Shown: positions 1 to 9,330, counted from the stretch's first letter. The stretch: DNA of 64,000 bases from Clostridium sp. AWRP (GCF_004006395.2 NZ_CP029758.2:2666001-2730000), one strand, 5' to 3'. Translations and numbers: made by a program. Notes: a model not told the origin generated them from the sequence alone.

Positions 1-394
1 TAACTCCTACAGAAAAGGTAGCTATGCCACAGCCTGACAGTGCCCCAAATATTAAAAGCAGGGAATAGCAGTTACTTAAATCCTGCCTAAAAAAAGCCAT
101 AACTATATAGAGCCCCGTCATGCCAATTATTGAAAGTATAAGTAATGTAATGAAGGGTTTTCTTCCTCCATCTACGTCAACCCAAGCTGCAAATGGAATT
201 CTAAGCAGTGATCCTGATAAATTTGGTATTGCAATAAGAAGTGCTAGTAAAATAGGATTCAAATCTATAAAACTTTTTTTAAACACAGCAGCTGTAGCAC
301 CATAAAGTGCAACTGCTGCAAATCCTACAAAAAAGCCTAAGGTTGCTCCTGTTAATCCTTGTTTGGAATTTCCTTTAACACTTACAATATCCAT
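1..394 (-). CDS. NarK-type MFS transporter, N-terminal part (cut by window edge)
   Basis: The minus-strand frame opens with ATG at 394, behind GGAGGGG, and stays open for 131 codons to the window edge. The product begins with a short cytosolic tail and then a Gly/Ala-rich helix (GATLGFFVGFAAVALYG). A second helix follows and then the loop LRIPFAAWVDVDGGRKP, which resembles the helix 2-3 loop of nitrate/nitrite porters (NNP family of the major facilitator superfamily). Further hydrophobic segments follow. It starts only 31 bp after asrC on the same strand, so it may be co-transcribed with the sulfite reductase genes and import nitrite, nitrate or a sulfur oxyanion. The substrate cannot be told from this fragment. 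The C-terminal two thirds lie outside the window. Confidence 0.75.
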   Translation of the reverse strand, partial: MDIVSVKGNSKQGLTGATLGFFVGFAAVALYGATAAVFKKSFIDLNPILLALLIAIPNLSGSLLRIPFAAWVDVDGGRKPFITLLILSIIGMTGLYIVMAFFRQDLSNCYSLLLIFGALSGCGIATFSVGV

Positions 395-425
395 TATTTC
401 CCCTCCTATTTGTAATTTAAATGCT

Positions 426-1373
426 TTACCAATTTATAGTCTCAGCAACTTCAGCTTTAGGGTCTAAATTTACATCTTTTAAAGCCCACTTTTTAAATTC
501 CTGATACCCTGTTCTATCTACTATATATCCTATATGTTCTTTTCCACCAGGAGCATTTTTGTTTATATATTTATCTATATATTCATAGGTATTTAAAATT
601 ATCTTCACAATGCTATCTTCATCTATCCATTTAATGAAATCCTGACCTAATCTTGGATTTTTCTTTCCCGTTCTACCCAGGATAGTTAATTTAAAATACT
701 TCTTATTGCTTCTTGTCCATGCCCCCATTGGGCATTTGTCCACACATTCACCACAACCTATACACTTTTTATCATCTCTTAGGACCTTAAAATTTTCAAA
801 TTTGAGTGCATCTGCAGATCTTAGTTTACAATTTTTAACACAAGCTTTACAGCCCACACATCTATAACTTTCATACTGCGGTTCTGTCATTCCTATAATT
901 CCAAAATCATGCATTCTTACTTTTGCACAATCATTTGGACATCCAGTTAATGCTACTTTTACATGGTAGTCATTTGGAAATATAACTTTTTCTATTCTCT
1001 TTGCAAAAGCAGTTGTATCATAATTTGCAAAAGGACAGACTTTATTTCCTATACAAGCAGTAACATTTCTTGTTCCTGATGCTGAATATCCATTTTTAGG
1101 ATCAGTTTGATTTATTTCAAGACCTTCTATAACAGGTTGTATCATCTCATTTATCTCAGGAATGTTTTTCATATCAATACCAGGTACTTCAAAGCCCTGT
1201 CTTGTAGTAATATTAATTGTTCCATTTCCATATTGCTGTGCAACCTTTTGAATTATTTCAAAATATTTTGCTTCGATATATCCACCTGGTACCCTAATCC
1301 TTATGGCCGTCTTTCCTCTTTCCTTAGTCACTCTAAATGCATTCTTTTTTAGAACTTTTGTATTAATATCCAT
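426..1373 (-). CDS. asrC: Anaerobic sulfite reductase subunit C (siroheme/Fe-S)
   Basis: This 315-residue protein matches the AsrC family in length and motifs. A nitrite/sulfite reductase ferredoxin-like half domain (PGGYIEAKYF, TTRQGFEVPGI) comes first. Then come the paired cysteine motifs of the siroheme-4Fe4S site (ACIGNKVCPFANYDT and TGCPNDCAK). Two ferredoxin clusters follow (CVGCKACVKNC and CIGCGECVDKCP). In the AsrABC enzyme this subunit reduces sulfite to sulfide with six electrons delivered through AsrA and AsrB in the cytoplasm. It is the last asr gene, 15 bp after asrB, with its own AAGGAGG site in front of ATG 1373. The identification is strong. Whether the cell uses it for sulfur assimilation or as an electron sink cannot be read here. 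Confidence 0.95.
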   Translation of the reverse strand: MDINTKVLKKNAFRVTKERGKTAIRIRVPGGYIEAKYFEIIQKVAQQYGNGTINITTRQGFEVPGIDMKNIPEINEMIQPVIEGLEINQTDPKNGYSASGTRNVTACIGNKVCPFANYDTTAFAKRIEKVIFPNDYHVKVALTGCPNDCAKVRMHDFGIIGMTEPQYESYRCVGCKACVKNCKLRSADALKFENFKVLRDDKKCIGCGECVDKCPMGAWTRSNKKYFKLTILGRTGKKNPRLGQDFIKWIDEDSIVKIILNTYEYIDKYINKNAPGGKEHIGYIVDRTGYQEFKKWALKDVNLDPKAEVAETINW

Positions 1374-1388
1374 AATCGTCCTCCTTTT

Positions 1389-2180
1389 TTAATCCATTAA
1401 AAGTTTAGCTTTAACATAATTAAATACCGGACCGTCAAGGCAAATATATGTATCGTCCATTTTACAATGACCACATTTTCCTAAACCACAGCACATCTTT
1501 CTTTCATAAGAAACCCAAATATTTTCCTCTTTAATTCCCCTCTTCAAAAATTCTGCTATAGTAAATTTAAGCATTATTGGAGGACCTACTACTACTATCT
1601 GAGCTTCTTCCACATTATTTATATTTAAATCTTTAATATAAGTAGTAATTAAACCTACATTCCCACCATAACCTTCACAAGCCTTGTCCACTGTTAAAGT
1701 AACACCAACATTTTTTCTCCATTCTTCTATATTCTTTTTAAACAATATATCCTCTGGTGACTTAAATCCCATTAAAACATTAAAATTTGTAACTTCATTT
1801 CTATTATCAGCAAAGTAATCTATAATACCTTTTACCGGTGCTAGCCCAGTTCCTCCTGCAGCTACAATAAGTTCTTTTCCCTTGTATGTCTCTAAGTCAA
1901 AACCGTTTCCATAAGGTCCCCTCATAAATAGAGTATCTCCTACAAAAAAAGTATGAATGACATCTGTAACTACTCCCACACGTCTTATAGTTAAACCTAT
2001 ATATCCATCTCCTATTTCACATACAGATATAGGAGCTTCTCCATATTTAGGTATGGAAACCTCAAAAAATTGTCCAGGCTTCACAGCTCCTTCAAATTCC
2101 ATTTTAAATGTATAATCAATATCCGTATGTTTTGTAATATCTAATATTTTACTAGCCTTTGGCAAATATACATTTTCCAT
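1389..2180 (-). CDS. asrB: Anaerobic sulfite reductase subunit B (NADH/FAD subunit)
   Basis: The 263-residue product has the ferredoxin-NADP reductase fold. An N-terminal FAD domain contains RGPYGNGFDL, and an NAD domain contains AAGGTGLAPVKGI and VVGPPIMLKF. The C-terminal cysteine cluster CCGLGKCGHC plus a later Cys suits a 2Fe-2S centre like that of dihydroorotate dehydrogenase electron-transfer subunits. It is expected to take electrons from NADH and pass them via AsrA to the siroheme subunit. ATG 2180 directly abuts the asrA stop at 2181, and the GAGAGGTG ribosome site lies in the asrA tail, which suggests translational coupling. Confidence 0.95.
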   Translation of the reverse strand: MENVYLPKASKILDITKHTDIDYTFKMEFEGAVKPGQFFEVSIPKYGEAPISVCEIGDGYIGLTIRRVGVVTDVIHTFFVGDTLFMRGPYGNGFDLETYKGKELIVAAGGTGLAPVKGIIDYFADNRNEVTNFNVLMGFKSPEDILFKKNIEEWRKNVGVTLTVDKACEGYGGNVGLITTYIKDLNINNVEEAQIVVVGPPIMLKFTIAEFLKRGIKEENIWVSYERKMCCGLGKCGHCKMDDTYICLDGPVFNYVKAKLLMD

Positions 2181-3182
2181 TTATTTCACCTCTCCCACTG
2201 CATCATTCAACTTGTTAACACAATTTGAAAAAGATATATATTCTGGACATGCATCATCACATCTTCCACATCCAACACACATGTTATATCCAAATCTTTT
2301 CTTAAAGTCATAAACTTTATGCATAACTTTAAATCTCATTCTCTGTCCTTTATCCTGTCTAAAACTATGTCCCCCAGCTATATCCGTATACCCATCAATC
2401 TGGCAGGAAGTCAACACTCTTCTTCTCTCTCCTACATTTTTATTATCTTTATAGAAAATATCCTGCATATTAAAACATGTACATGTTCCACAAACAAGGT
2501 TACATCTTCCACAAGAAATACATCGTGAAGAATACTCTTCCCACAGTGGAGCATTAAATACACTTACATCCATATTTTCAGGAATTTTAACCTTTACATC
2601 ATTTTCTGTTACAAAGTTAGGTTCTACATTACATTCTGTCATTCCATCAAAGTAATTTTTAAAGCTTTCATCTTTACACTTTACTGAAACTTTCCCATCC
2701 TTATACTTTACAAATAAGTCATAGTTTTCTGTCTTATTACTGCCCATACTTACACAGAAACAGTTTTCAAAGCTGTGCTCACATTCCATAAGTACAAATT
2801 TTACTTTATCCCTTACTTTTTTATAATAAGGATCTTCTACACCATTTCTCAAATAAATTTCATCAACTCTCCTTACAGCATTGATGTCACAGCTTCTTAA
2901 AAATATCAATATCTTTTTGTCATCCACTTTTGGTTCCATTACAGAATCTTCTGTAAAATAAAACAAGGTTTTAGTTATTGGAAGTATCACTTCTTTTGGT
3001 GAAAAGTTTGATTTTTCATCAAATATTATTTCTTCAATAGTATTTATCTCTGCATACCTAACTACATCTGTATCCGAAAATCTTCCCTTACCCTTTAATT
3101 TCACTGGAGCATAGATTTTGTACTCTTTTTGCAGCTTTTTTAAAAAATTATCAAATTCCACATTACTAATTTGAAATCCCAT
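2181..3182 (-). CDS. asrA: Anaerobic sulfite reductase subunit A (4Fe-4S)
   Basis: This 333-residue protein belongs to the AsrA / 4Fe-4S dicluster family. The C-terminal half holds CISCGRCNLVCGTCTC near residue 240 and CVGCGRCDDACPEYI near residue 300, two cluster-binding sets. The N-terminal half has the family's conserved Cys residues (LRSCDINAVRR, MECEHSFENCFC). It shuttles electrons between AsrB and AsrC. It is the first gene of the asrABC operon. The 166-bp gap upstream carries a Crp-type palindrome at 3272-3293 and the terminator of the preceding regulator gene, so transcription of asr probably starts in that gap. Confidence 0.95.
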   Translation of the reverse strand: MGFQISNVEFDNFLKKLQKEYKIYAPVKLKGKGRFSDTDVVRYAEINTIEEIIFDEKSNFSPKEVILPITKTLFYFTEDSVMEPKVDDKKILIFLRSCDINAVRRVDEIYLRNGVEDPYYKKVRDKVKFVLMECEHSFENCFCVSMGSNKTENYDLFVKYKDGKVSVKCKDESFKNYFDGMTECNVEPNFVTENDVKVKIPENMDVSVFNAPLWEEYSSRCISCGRCNLVCGTCTCFNMQDIFYKDNKNVGERRRVLTSCQIDGYTDIAGGHSFRQDKGQRMRFKVMHKVYDFKKRFGYNMCVGCGRCDDACPEYISFSNCVNKLNDAVGEVK

Positions 3183-3271
3183 TCGTCAATTCCCTCCTTA
3201 GAATTTTTATAAACCTAACAGCATGTAATCATCGTTGTTATATATTTAACATATCATAAATGTAGAAAATT

Positions 3272-3293
3272 TAACGTGATACAAATCACGTTA
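3272..3293. promoter_or_regulatory. Crp/Fnr-type operator in front of asrABC
   Basis: There is a perfect 9+9 bp palindrome, TAACGTGAT-acaa-ATCACGTTA, containing the GTGA-N6-TCAC core that Crp-family proteins bind. It sits about 90 bp upstream of asrA and just beyond the terminator of the adjacent Crp/Fnr gene. That gene's recognition helix contains RETISR, the residue pattern that contacts GTGA in Crp. The inference is that this is the binding site of the regulator encoded at 3349-4038. Confidence 0.7.
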
Positions 3294-3297
3294 TGGT

Positions 3298-3341
3298 CAA
3301 AAAATAAAAAACTGCATTTGCATCATTTTCTGCAAATACAG
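3298..3341 (-). terminator. Intrinsic terminator of the Crp/Fnr gene
   Basis: On the minus strand an 11-bp stem (CTGTATTTGCA ... TGCAAATGCAG, one G-T pair, 8-nt loop) is followed by TTTTTTATTTTTT. It lies 8 bp after the regulator stop codon and separates that gene from asrABC. Confidence 0.8.
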
Positions 3342-3348
3342 CTTTCCA

Positions 3349-4038
3349 CTAAACTCCCCTGAAATACATTGACAGCACCTTGGGATCTATAACTATTATC
3401 TTTTTATGATGAAATTTTATCATACCTTTTTTTTCAAAATTGTTCATGCATCGTGAAATAGTCTCTCTTGTACTACCAAGCATCTCAGCTAAATATGTTA
3501 TGCTTATATTCAAGTCAATAACTATGCCTTCTTTTGTTTCCACTCCGTAATCTCTGGACAATTTCCAGAGTTTTGCTGCAAGCTTTTTATCCATTTTTAT
3601 AGGTACGGTGTTTTTCAATTGCCTGTAGAGTCTTCTTATTTTTTTAGCCATGGAATTAATTATAATATGCGTAAGTTCAAAATCCCCTGCCATTATTTTT
3701 AACAAGTCATTTCTAAAAAAATACAATATATAACTATCTTCAAAAGCTTCACAACTTATGGATGCAGGTAAATTGTCAAAAATGACTTCATTTATAAATT
3801 CTCCTCTGCCTAAAATATATACAACCCTTTTTTGTCCATCTTCTGATATCTTATACATAGTTACTTTTCCACTTAAAACAATATAAATTTTATCCACTTT
3901 GTCTTTTTCGCAAAACAATTCTTCACATTTAGTAAGTTTTATCTTAAAAGCCTTTGTCTGCATCAATTTCAACGTAGATTTGTTTACTTTTTCAAATAAG
4001 GGAATTCGTCTAAAATCATCATCAGAAACCTTTGTCAT
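3349..4038 (-). CDS. Crp/Fnr family transcriptional regulator
   Basis: This 229-residue protein has an N-terminal cyclic-nucleotide-binding-like beta barrel (about residues 15-125, with YIVLSGKVTMYK and LGRGEFINEV) and a C-terminal winged helix (about 150-225). The recognition helix GSTRETISRCMNNF has the Arg-Glu-x-x-x-Arg pattern for GTGA half sites. The cysteines present (C38, C43 and others) do not form the N-terminal four-Cys set of E. coli Fnr, so an oxygen-sensing cluster is not evident. ATG 4036-4038 lies inside the last codons of the hydantoinase gene (17-bp overlap), which implies coupled translation with the purine operon. The likely target is asrABC. The ligand is unknown. Confidence 0.85.
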   Translation of the reverse strand: MTKVSDDDFRRIPLFEKVNKSTLKLMQTKAFKIKLTKCEELFCEKDKVDKIYIVLSGKVTMYKISEDGQKRVVYILGRGEFINEVIFDNLPASISCEAFEDSYILYFFRNDLLKIMAGDFELTHIIINSMAKKIRRLYRQLKNTVPIKMDKKLAAKLWKLSRDYGVETKEGIVIDLNISITYLAEMLGSTRETISRCMNNFEKKGMIKFHHKKIIVIDPKVLSMYFRGV

Positions 4039-5434
4039 AACTTATACCTTCTGGCTGGGTTTTCCTATACAAATATTTCCCAAGAGGTTTATCTTCAATG
4101 AATTTTCCATTAAATACAACCTTATTTCCTCTCAAAAAAGCATGCAGCACTCTTCCCTTCTGTTCAAAACCTTCATAAGGAGTGTAATCTACATTTTGCA
4201 TTTGATTTTTAACACTAATAACTTTAGAAAAATCAGGATCCCATACTGCAATATCAGCATCGCTGCCCACTGCAATAGTTCCTTTCTGTGGAAAAAGCCC
4301 AAATAATTTAGCAGCATTAGTCGAAGTAAGTGCAACCATTTCATTCATACTTATCCTGTTTTTTAACACTCCATACGTATACATAAGCCCAATTCTATGT
4401 TCTACACCTGGAGCCCCATTTGGAATCTTGCTAAAGTCATCAATGCCAACTTCTTTTTGACCTTTATAATTAAAAGAGCAGTGATCTGTTCCAATGGTCA
4501 TTATCTCTCTGGAGCTTATCCCCTTCCACAATGCATCATTATCATATGTTTTTCTAAGGGGAGGTGACATTACATATTTTGCTCCCTCAAAATTATCGCT
4601 GTCCTTATCTCCATAGCAAGAATCGTCCAGCAGCAGATACTGAGGACAAGTCTCAGCATAAACTTTTATTCCCCTCTTTTTAGCATCTAAAATACTTAAT
4701 AAGCCTTCTCTAGTACTTAGATGTACAATATATACTGGTGCATGTGCAATTTCTGCAATATTAAGAAGCCTTACAATCGCCTCTTTTTCAACTAAAGCAG
4801 ATCTTGTCAATGGATGATAATAAGGGGATTTGTTTCCCTTTGATTTAGCTTCACTTATAAGTGCTTCTATAATATCACCATTTTCGCAGTGAAAAGTTAT
4901 CAAGCTCTTTAACTCTTTACTTCTTTTTAAAACTTCAAATATTACACCATCATCTACCTGAAGCGTTTTTTTATAGGCCATATATAATTTAAATGAAGTT
5001 ACCCCTTCTCTAACCATATCTTCCATTTCATAAGATGTCTTATCATTCCAATCCGTAATACCCATATGAAATCCATAATCACAATAGCACATTCCGTCTG
5101 ATTTTTTATGCTGCTTTCTTAAGGCTTCTTTTAGTGTCTCTCCCCTATTTTGTGTAGCATAATCTAATATTGTAGTGGTACCTCCAACTAAAGCAGCTTT
5201 TGTTCCAGTTTCAAAATTATCTGCAGTTACGGTAGAACCACTTTCCAAATCAAAGTGGGTATGAGTATCTATACCACCCGGTAAAATATAGCATCCTTTT
5301 ACAGATATGACTTCATCTCCACTTTTTTTTATATGATTTCCTATTGAAACAATTCTTTCATCTTCTATTCTTATATCTGAACAATAAGAATCCACAGCAG
5401 TTACAATTTTTCCGCCTTCAAGTACTATACCCAT
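4022..5434 (-). CDS. hyuA: D-hydantoinase / dihydropyrimidinase-type cyclic amidohydrolase
   Basis: This 470-residue amidohydrolase carries the complete binuclear zinc set of dihydropyrimidinases: HTH at about residue 58 (GGIDTHTHFD), a carboxylatable Lys in SFKLYMAYKK, and His residues in TFHCENGD and YIVHLSTREG. The catalytic Asp is in GTDHCSF. It hydrolyses cyclic amides such as hydantoins or dihydropyrimidines. In the purine island it probably opens an imidazolone, hydantoin or ureide ring from uric-acid breakdown. ATG 5434 was chosen because AGGAGG lies 8 nt before it. The in-frame TTG six bases earlier would leave only 2 nt. A 316-bp spacer with a repeat element separates it from arcC, so co-transcription with the ygeW operon is uncertain. 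Confidence 0.9.
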   Translation of the reverse strand: MGIVLEGGKIVTAVDSYCSDIRIEDERIVSIGNHIKKSGDEVISVKGCYILPGGIDTHTHFDLESGSTVTADNFETGTKAALVGGTTTILDYATQNRGETLKEALRKQHKKSDGMCYCDYGFHMGITDWNDKTSYEMEDMVREGVTSFKLYMAYKKTLQVDDGVIFEVLKRSKELKSLITFHCENGDIIEALISEAKSKGNKSPYYHPLTRSALVEKEAIVRLLNIAEIAHAPVYIVHLSTREGLLSILDAKKRGIKVYAETCPQYLLLDDSCYGDKDSDNFEGAKYVMSPPLRKTYDNDALWKGISSREIMTIGTDHCSFNYKGQKEVGIDDFSKIPNGAPGVEHRIGLMYTYGVLKNRISMNEMVALTSTNAAKLFGLFPQKGTIAVGSDADIAVWDPDFSKVISVKNQMQNVDYTPYEGFEQKGRVLHAFLRGNKVVFNGKFIEDKPLGKYLYRKTQPEGISYDKGF

Positions 5435-5523
5435 AATCAAAGCCTCCTTTTTATATATTTTAACACAAAGGCATAAAGTATAATTAACTTAACTTTTACA
5501 GTTTAAAAAAATTACGATCTAAA

Positions 5524-5740
5524 TGAATTCACAATTCACAGTTCATAATTCACAATTTCGGTAGATTTTTCTCCGCTGTACTACGAAAAATTTAAAATTT
5601 GAAGCTTATTGAAGCTTTGCTTCAATAGTGCTATATTTTAGATTTTCTGAAGTTTTAACGGAAGAAAATCATCCTTAATTGTGAATTAATTGCTTCGCAA
5701 TTTTCTTATATTAAGTGAAATTTTCGTATGTGGGAAACTT
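5524..5740. repeat. MITE-like palindromic element, family A (copy 1)
   Basis: This non-coding element fills the 316-bp gap between arcC and hyuA. The left end has short periodic repeats (AATTCACAATTCACAGTTCATAATTC style) and the right end has the related TTAATTGTGAATTAAT. The core (GATTTTTCTCCGCTGTACTACGAAAAAT) aligns with the core of copies at 29130-29310 and 41111-41355. A small hairpin (TTGAAGC...GCTTCAA) sits in the middle. No open reading frame or transposase is present, so it is probably a non-autonomous repeat. Confidence 0.6.
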
Positions 5741-5750
5741 CAGCAATTAA

Positions 5751-6701
5751 TTATCTATCTAAAGTAATAACTGTTCCCGTCTTACCTTCAAGGGCATCTT
5801 CACCTTTGTAAAGTGAAGTAATTATTGACTTATGGCGGGAATTTGACTTTGCAAACATCACTGCTGCTTTTACTTTTGGGAGCATTGACCCTGGAGCAAA
5901 ATGACCTTCTTCAATATACTTTTCTGCTTCTGCCACCGTAATGTGACTAAGATCAATTTGATTAGCTTTTTTGAAATTAAGTGATACTTTTTCAACTTCT
6001 GTAAGTATCATAAGAATATCTGCATTTACATCTTCCGCAAGTCTTTCAGCTGCAAGATCTTTGTCTATGACTGCCGCAACACCCTCTAATGATCCATCTT
6101 CCTTTTGGGCAACAGGAATGCTTCCACCTCCAGCTGCCACGCAAATAGTAGAATCCCACAACACTTTAATTGCCGGGAGTTCAACTATTCTCTTTGGAAC
6201 TGGCGAAGCCACTACTCTTCTCCACCCTCTTCCAGAGTCTTCTTTCATCACGTAACCTTTTTCTTTCTTAAGTTTTTCCGCTTCTTCCTTACTATAAAAA
6301 GTACCTATGGGTTTAGTTGGATTTTTAAATGCAGCATCATTTTTATCAACTATTGCCTGAGTTATAAGTGTTACCACTGGCACTTTCTTGTTTCTCTTAT
6401 CTAAAGCCTTTCTTAGTGACTGCTGAATGTGATATCCTATATATCCCTGGCTCATGGCACTGCATACATCAAAAGGCATGGATGGTGTAACACTATTAGC
6501 TGCTTCCGATGCAAGCAAAATTCTTCCTACTTGAGGACCATTTCCATGGACTATTACAAGCTCGTATCCCTTACAGCTTATATCTGCAATATATTCGCAA
6601 GTTTTTTTTATTACTTCTAGTTGTGCCTCAGCTGTAGCTTTCGTACCAGGTTCTTGAAGTGCATTTCCACCTAATGCTATAACCAATTTACAAAATCCCA
6701 T
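5751..6701 (-). CDS. arcC: Carbamate kinase
   Basis: This 316-residue protein has the usual carbamate kinase length. It shows IALGGNALQ at the N-terminus, VHGNGPQVG near residue 55, GGGSIPV near 215 and DKDLAAERLA near 240. The family catalyses carbamoyl phosphate + ADP to carbamate + ATP. It is the fifth gene of a tightly spaced minus-strand run (21 bp after ygeY). That run begins with the carbamoyltransferase YgeW, so the natural reading is that carbamoyl phosphate released by YgeW is converted here to ATP. E. coli has a carbamate-kinase-like gene (yqeA) in the equivalent cluster. There is no arginine deiminase (arcA) nearby, which supports a purine rather than an arginine role. Confidence 0.92.
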   Translation of the reverse strand: MGFCKLVIALGGNALQEPGTKATAEAQLEVIKKTCEYIADISCKGYELVIVHGNGPQVGRILLASEAANSVTPSMPFDVCSAMSQGYIGYHIQQSLRKALDKRNKKVPVVTLITQAIVDKNDAAFKNPTKPIGTFYSKEEAEKLKKEKGYVMKEDSGRGWRRVVASPVPKRIVELPAIKVLWDSTICVAAGGGSIPVAQKEDGSLEGVAAVIDKDLAAERLAEDVNADILMILTEVEKVSLNFKKANQIDLSHITVAEAEKYIEEGHFAPGSMLPKVKAAVMFAKSNSRHKSIITSLYKGEDALEGKTGTVITLDR

Positions 6702-6722
6702 TATAACATTCCTCCATAAGTC

Positions 6723-7943
6723 TTATTTGTCTGTATAATTATTTACATAGGATATTGGAATAAGTGCATACATTGCTGCACATTTCACTAATTCATCTTT
6801 CCAGGTCTTTTCATTAGGTGCATGTGCTTGATCTTCGTGGCCTGGTCCAAAACCTATACATGGTATTTTATATCTTCCCATAATGGAAACTGCATTTGTA
6901 GAGAATGTCCATTTATCTACCTTTGGCTCACTCTTAAATAAATCCTTATAGCAAGTTACAACATTTTGACATACTTTATGGTCTTCAGGCAGCACCCAAG
7001 TTGGGAAGAAACATTCCGTTGGATATTTTAATCCTGTATAAGAAGGTCTTTCATAAGTGTACATTTCAACTTCAGCCTTTGCAGCCTTAACCGAAGGTAA
7101 CTTCTTAATTTGATCAATTGCATACTCCCAGGTTTCACCAGCAGTAAGCCTCCTGTCAACAGAAATGCTGCATCCATCTGCTACGGCACATCTTGAAGGT
7201 GATGAAAAGAATATTTCAGATACTGTTAGTGTACCCTTTCCCAAAAATTCATCATTGATTAATTTTTCATTTAAATCCTTTAGCTCATTTAATATAGGCG
7301 CCATTTTAAAAATTGCATTATCTCCTCTTTCCGGTGCAGAACCATGGCAGCTAATTCCATGGGTTGTAACTTTTATCTCCATTCTTCCCCTATGTCCTCT
7401 ATATATATTTAATGAAGTTGGTTCCGTTATAACTACAAATTCTGGCTTTACTTTATCTTCATTGACTATATACTGCCAGCATAAGCCATCACAATCTTCT
7501 TCTTGAACAGTACCTGTTACTACTAATGTATAATCCCCTTCAAGTCCAAGATCTTTAATTATCTTACCTGCATAAACCATGGAGGCCATTCCTCCCTCCT
7601 GGTCTGTGACACCTCTTCCCAAAATAATCTCATCATCTTCATAGCCTTCATAGGGATCATATTTCCATAGATTTCTATCGCCTATCCCTACTGTATCTAT
7701 ATGGGCATCCATGGCAATAAGGTGTTTTCCATGTCCTATATATCCAAGTACATTACCCATGGGATCTATCTCTACTTTGTCAAAACCTACTTTTTCCATT
7801 TCCTCTTTTATTCTCAGTATAACTTTTTCTTCGCCACAGCTTTCACTTGGAATTCGAGCCATGTCCCTCAAAAATCTACATATTTCAGGTTTATATTTTT
7901 CTGCCATCTTTAATATTTCTTCTTTATTCAAATCCAATTTCAT
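6723..7943 (-). CDS. ygeY: YgeY family M20 metallohydrolase
   Basis: This 406-residue M20-type peptidase/deacylase keeps the metal and catalytic motifs: [10 protein letters not shown] near residue 80, [10 protein letters not shown] near 112, QEEDCDG near 150, TEPTS near 178, and a C-terminal [10 protein letters not shown]. It belongs to the YgeY family that co-occurs with selenium-dependent or purine-type molybdenum hydroxylases. It presumably hydrolyses an amide or carbamoyl bond of an opened purine intermediate, but the exact substrate is unproven. It lies 27 bp after ssnA and 21 bp before arcC in one operon, with GGGGG ahead of ATG 7943. Confidence 0.9.
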   Translation of the reverse strand: MKLDLNKEEILKMAEKYKPEICRFLRDMARIPSESCGEEKVILRIKEEMEKVGFDKVEIDPMGNVLGYIGHGKHLIAMDAHIDTVGIGDRNLWKYDPYEGYEDDEIILGRGVTDQEGGMASMVYAGKIIKDLGLEGDYTLVVTGTVQEEDCDGLCWQYIVNEDKVKPEFVVITEPTSLNIYRGHRGRMEIKVTTHGISCHGSAPERGDNAIFKMAPILNELKDLNEKLINDEFLGKGTLTVSEIFFSSPSRCAVADGCSISVDRRLTAGETWEYAIDQIKKLPSVKAAKAEVEMYTYERPSYTGLKYPTECFFPTWVLPEDHKVCQNVVTCYKDLFKSEPKVDKWTFSTNAVSIMGRYKIPCIGFGPGHEDQAHAPNEKTWKDELVKCAAMYALIPISYVNNYTDK

Positions 7944-7970
7944 TTAAAATTCCCCCTATTTCACCTATCT

Positions 7971-9299
7971 TTAGAAACGCTTCCAGAGATCTTGTGCAAG
8001 TTCCCTGCTTCTTGCCATAATTCTTTCCTCGTCAACATCTACAAGTTTTCTATCTTCCATAATAACTTTACCATTTATAATTGTTGTATCTACACAACGT
8101 CCATTAATGCCAAATAGTAAGTGTGAATTAATATTGTTTTCATTTATTGGTGTAGGTGCATTGTAATCTACAATAATTATATCTGCCAGTGCTCCTTCTT
8201 TTAAAATGCCAATTTTTCCATCAATAAATCTTTCAACAATTTTTCTATTATTATAGAAAAGCATTTCTGGAATTTCAGTCCAAGCTACAGTAGAATCTCC
8301 GGCAGCATGTTTATGAATAATATTTCCAACCTTATAAGATTCCATCATATCTGAAGTATAGCCATCTGTACCAAGTCCTAATAGAATTCCTTTTTTATAC
8401 ATTTTAAGTACAGGAGATACACCTACAGCATTACCCATATTGGATTCAGGATTGTGAACAACTATTGCATTTTTTTCTTTGATCAAGTCTAGTTCTTCAT
8501 CAGAAACATGAATACAGTGGACTAAAATTGTCTTATCAGAAAGTGCTCCTGCATCATACCATCTCTGTACAATGCCCTTGCCATATTTTTGTTTAGTTAT
8601 TTCCAGATCCTGTATTCCCTCTCCTGTATGAACATGAAAACCTGTATTTAAATTTTCTATGGCATCCATACATTTTTCCAAAGTTTTATCTGAAATTGTC
8701 ATAGAAGCATGAAGTCCAAACATACCTTTAATCATGTCATCTTTTTTATCATTACAATACTTAATGAAGTCCACATTTTCAGCAATACCTTCATCAGTAA
8801 TTTTTTCTCCGTCTCTATCTGAAGTTTCATAACATAGGCTGCTTCGGATACCTATCTTTTCTGCAGCCTCAGCTATCTTAAATAAACTGCCTTTAACTGA
8901 ATAAGCACTTGCATGGTGATCAAAAGCAGTTGTAACACCATTTCTAACTTCATCAATCATCGGTACAATAGCACTATAATAAATATCCTCTGGAGTTAAT
9001 ACCTTATCGAGTCTCCACCACAATCCTGTAAGTATGTCCATAAGATTTTTTGCTGGAGGACTGTCATTAGCCATCCCCCTTGCAAAAGTACTATAATAAT
9101 GCATATGGGTATTAATAAATCCTGGCATAACAAGCCTACCCTTTGCATCAATAAATCTTGCATCTTTATATTTTTTCTTCAATTCTTCTGTCAAGCCAAT
9201 TTCAATAATTTTATTTCCAGAAACAGCAATACATCCATTATCAATAATTGGCCTAGCATCATCCCTAGTAATAAGCTTACCATTCCCAATTAATAGCAT
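7971..9299 (-). CDS. ssnA: SsnA family amidohydrolase / aminohydrolase
   Basis: This 442-residue member of the amidohydrolase superfamily resembles chlorohydrolase and guanine-deaminase subfamilies. Metal and catalytic motifs are NTHMHYYSTFARGM (near residue 63), HVHTGEG (near 225), VHCIHVSDEEL and GTDGYTSDM (Asp near 320). The tryptophan-rich LTGLWWRLD stretch is typical of SsnA. The family is named from E. coli ssnA, which was linked to stationary-phase survival. Conserved clustering with ygfK, ygeW and xanthine dehydrogenases points to purine-derived substrates, probably a deamination or ring-opening step. It sits between ygfK and ygeY with 31- and 27-bp gaps. Confidence 0.9.
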   Translation of the reverse strand: MLLIGNGKLITRDDARPIIDNGCIAVSGNKIIEIGLTEELKKKYKDARFIDAKGRLVMPGFINTHMHYYSTFARGMANDSPPAKNLMDILTGLWWRLDKVLTPEDIYYSAIVPMIDEVRNGVTTAFDHHASAYSVKGSLFKIAEAAEKIGIRSSLCYETSDRDGEKITDEGIAENVDFIKYCNDKKDDMIKGMFGLHASMTISDKTLEKCMDAIENLNTGFHVHTGEGIQDLEITKQKYGKGIVQRWYDAGALSDKTILVHCIHVSDEELDLIKEKNAIVVHNPESNMGNAVGVSPVLKMYKKGILLGLGTDGYTSDMMESYKVGNIIHKHAAGDSTVAWTEIPEMLFYNNRKIVERFIDGKIGILKEGALADIIIVDYNAPTPINENNINSHLLFGINGRCVDTTIINGKVIMEDRKLVDVDEERIMARSRELAQDLWKRF

Positions 9300-9330
9300 A
9301 CATTTCCCCTCCTAAATTCCAAATATTGGG

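Noticed and set aside
120..305. Plus-strand 61-codon frame at the window start
   Set aside because: It is antisense to the NarK-type transporter frame, which has a ribosome site and family motifs.
3349..4038. Oxygen-sensing Fnr with an Fe-S cluster
   Set aside because: The N-terminal four-cysteine pattern of Fnr is missing; the protein is better described as a general Crp/Fnr-family member.
3899..4306. Plus-strand 135-codon frame across the hyuA/regulator junction
   Set aside because: Antisense to two well-supported genes; no ribosome site or recognisable motif.
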